Shown in pieces: positions 32,020 to 33,474 of a DNA stretch of 33,474 bases. This DNA comes from Candidatus Latescibacterota bacterium (GTDB taxonomy: Bacteria; Latescibacterota; Latescibacteria; Latescibacterales; Latescibacteraceae), in NCBI GenBank assembly GCA_016927495.1, contig JAFGMP010000349.1, positions 1-33,474 on the forward strand, given 5' to 3'. How positions within the stretch are numbered: the first letter of the stretch is position 1; each line of letters opens with the position of its first letter. The position numbers and the translations under genes were made by a program. The notes under the pieces are model-generated. The model saw nothing but the letters and a program-made list of their open reading frames with translations, was not told where the DNA came from and did no database searches.

Positions 32020-32619
32020 ATGGAAATTTCTGCAAAAGATGTTATGGAACTCCGTAAGAAAACCGGAGCCGGCATGATGGATTGTAAAAAAGCAATTAAT
32101 GATGCAAACGGCGATATGGAAAAAGCCGCCGATATCCTCAGGGAGAAAGGCATAGCATCCGCTCAAAAACGCTCAGGCCGTGAAACAAAAGAGGGATATA
32201 TAGCCGTATATGTGCATACCGGTTCGAAGCTTGCTGCTATGGTCGAGATAAACTGCGAGACAGATTTTGTATCCCGCAACAAGGATTTCCAGAAATTTGC
32301 ACAGGACATAGCCATGCATATTGCAGCGGCTAATCCTCTTTCGATTACGCCTGATGACCTCGATCAGGAAATTGTCGAAAAAGAGCGCGAAATTTATAAA
32401 GCTCAGGCTCTCAATGAAGGCAAAAAACCAGAGTTCGTGGATAAAATTGTGGACGGCAGGCTGAAAAAGTTTTATGCTGAATCCTGTTTGATGAACCAGA
32501 TTTATATCAGAGATGAAACGAAGAAAAAAACCATTCAGGATATGCTGGGTGAATTGATGGCTATAATCGGTGAGAACATAGTTATTGGCAGATTTTCCCG
32601 GTTTCAGATCGGAGCATAA
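32020..32619 (+). CDS. tsf: translation elongation factor Ts
   Basis: The nucleotide exchange factor for EF-Tu. 199 residues, the short form as in Thermus rather than the 283-residue E. coli form. The UBA-like N-terminus has ELRKKTGAGMMDCKKAI, followed by the core KEGYIAVYVHTGSKLAAMVE and INCETDFVSRN. The start is the ATG at 32020 with AAAGGA nine bases upstream; an ATG at 32002 would add MKGITI and cover that site. It is followed by pyrH after six bases. Confidence 0.96.
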   Translation: MEISAKDVMELRKKTGAGMMDCKKAINDANGDMEKAADILREKGIASAQKRSGRETKEGYIAVYVHTGSKLAAMVEINCETDFVSRNKDFQKFAQDIAMHIAAANPLSITPDDLDQEIVEKEREIYKAQALNEGKKPEFVDKIVDGRLKKFYAESCLMNQIYIRDETKKKTIQDMLGELMAIIGENIVIGRFSRFQIGA

Positions 32620-32625
32620 CAATTT

Positions 32626-33348
32626 ATGGCGGCTTACAGAAGGGTATTGCTGAAACTTTCAGGTGAAGCGCTTGCCGGCCAGATAGGCCAGGGTTTCGAT
32701 ACTGAAACCATTGACAGTTTTTGCCGTCAGATAAAAGCCGTTCATGACAACGGCGTAGAAACGGCGATTGTCATCGGTGGCGGTAATATTTTCCGGGGGC
32801 TGAAAGCCTCGGCTGACGGGATGGATCGCGGCACAGCGGACAGTATGGGTATGCTTGCCACAGTGATTAACGGTCTTGCACTAACCGAAGCGTTCGAACG
32901 CCACGGTCTTGCGGCAAACCATATGTCATCATTTGCCATCACCGGGCTTGTGGAGCCGTTCATACAGAAAAAAGCAAATGTTTACCTCGATAAAGGGAGG
33001 GTAGTCGTATTTTCCGGGGGTACCGGTAATCCGTACTTCTCCACCGATTCCGCCGCATCACTCAGGGCGGCCCAGATACACGCGGATGTCATCCTTAAGG
33101 GCACTAAAGTTGACGGTGTATATGAGGGAGATCCGGTAATAAATCCGTCAGTAAAAAAATTCGATACCATTTCATTTTCGGAGGTTCTCAGGCTCGGCCT
33201 GAAAGTTATGGACGCCACATCGATAGCTATGTGCAGAGATAACAACATTCCCATTGTCGTATTCAATCTTACCAAAGAGGGAACACTGCTTCGTGTTGTA
33301 AACGGTGAAAAGACAGGAACGATTGTAAAGGAGGATGAGCATGGATAA
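32626..33348 (+). CDS. pyrH: UMP kinase
   Basis: Makes UDP from UMP and ATP; an amino-acid-kinase-fold hexamer in bacteria, usually activated by GTP and inhibited by UTP. 240 residues: RVLLKLSGEALAG (5-17), VIGGGNIFRGL, FSGGTGNPYFSTDSAASLRA and LKGTKVDGVYEGDP. All fit PyrH of normal length. GGAG lies about 11 bases before the ATG. The end overlaps the start of frr by eight bases. Confidence 0.98.
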   Translation: MAAYRRVLLKLSGEALAGQIGQGFDTETIDSFCRQIKAVHDNGVETAIVIGGGNIFRGLKASADGMDRGTADSMGMLATVINGLALTEAFERHGLAANHMSSFAITGLVEPFIQKKANVYLDKGRVVVFSGGTGNPYFSTDSAASLRAAQIHADVILKGTKVDGVYEGDPVINPSVKKFDTISFSEVLRLGLKVMDATSIAMCRDNNIPIVVFNLTKEGTLLRVVNGEKTGTIVKEDEHG

Positions 33349-33474
33349 GGAAATACGGGCTGTTGCAATCGATCACATGCAAAAAGCCATTGAACATCTA
33401 AACCATGAACTGGCAACAATTCGTACAGGCAGGGCTTCCGCTTCTCTTCTCGATACGGTGAAAGTGGACTATTA
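33341..33474 (+). CDS. frr: ribosome recycling factor, cut by the window end
   Basis: Only the first 44 codons are present; the frame is open at the right edge. The peptide begins MDKEIRAVAIDHMQKAIEHL and continues into HELATIRTGRASASLLD, the strongest RRF signature, so the identity is safe. AAAGGAGG lies six bases before the ATG. The start is inside the last codons of pyrH, pointing to coupled translation in the conserved tsf-pyrH-frr order. Confidence 0.95.
   Translation, partial: MDKEIRAVAIDHMQKAIEHLNHELATIRTGRASASLLDTVKVDY

Overview
This window reads as a chromosomal segment of a Gram-negative, mesophilic-looking bacterium, probably in or near the Fibrobacteres-Chlorobi-Bacteroidetes (FCB) side of the tree or an uncultured candidate phylum. 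The grounds are a DUF2723 membrane protein, many lipoproteins with signal peptides, PilM-like pilus genes and the run rplM-rpsI-rpsB-tsf-pyrH-frr. There is no rRNA, tRNA, CRISPR array, integrase or phage structural gene. The placement is an inference from gene content, not a phylogeny.

Layout. (1) 41-5708, minus strand: eight small genes, mostly exported or lipoprotein, built from SnoaL/NTF2-like domains, dimeric alpha-beta barrels (ABM and GYD types), an allene-oxide-cyclase-like barrel and an alpha/beta hydrolase. Two copies of a palindromic intergenic repeat lie among them. An AT-rich divergent promoter region (5709-6077) follows. (2) 6078-8966, plus: a large DUF2723 membrane protein. (3) 8990-13743, minus: a tightly packed, AT-rich four-gene nucleotide-metabolism module. 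In transcription order it holds a three-domain protein (YprB-like RNase H fold, DUF429, P-loop nucleotide-kinase-like), an adenylosuccinate-synthetase homologue with the PurZ-type Asp-to-Ser change, a membrane-anchored dCTP-deaminase-fold protein lacking the catalytic Glu, and a deoxynucleoside kinase. dnaE (13856-17299) lies directly upstream on the same strand. (4) 17575-20509, plus: PilM-like and PilN/PilO-like proteins, rsmD and coaD. (5) 20684-26441, plus: a GlcD-type FAD oxidase, an aconitase-family large and small subunit pair, NADP isocitrate dehydrogenase and obg. (6) 26463-28178, minus: a lipoprotein with about six carboxypeptidase-regulatory-like repeats. (7) 28426 to the end, plus: dprA, a 33-codon small ORF behind a hairpin that pairs with its ribosome binding site, then the ribosomal and translation operon from a recognisable promoter.

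The most interesting region is 8990-13743. The deoxynucleoside kinase could make dGMP, which is the substrate of phage PurZ enzymes; the PurZ-like protein has Ser in place of the catalytic Asp of PurA; and the kinase-like domain of the fusion protein could phosphorylate a resulting deoxynucleotide. Read together, these genes may form a chromosomal, non-phage pathway to a modified purine deoxynucleotide such as 2-aminoadenine, or a nucleotide-based defence system. The sequence motifs are seen directly; the pathway is inference.
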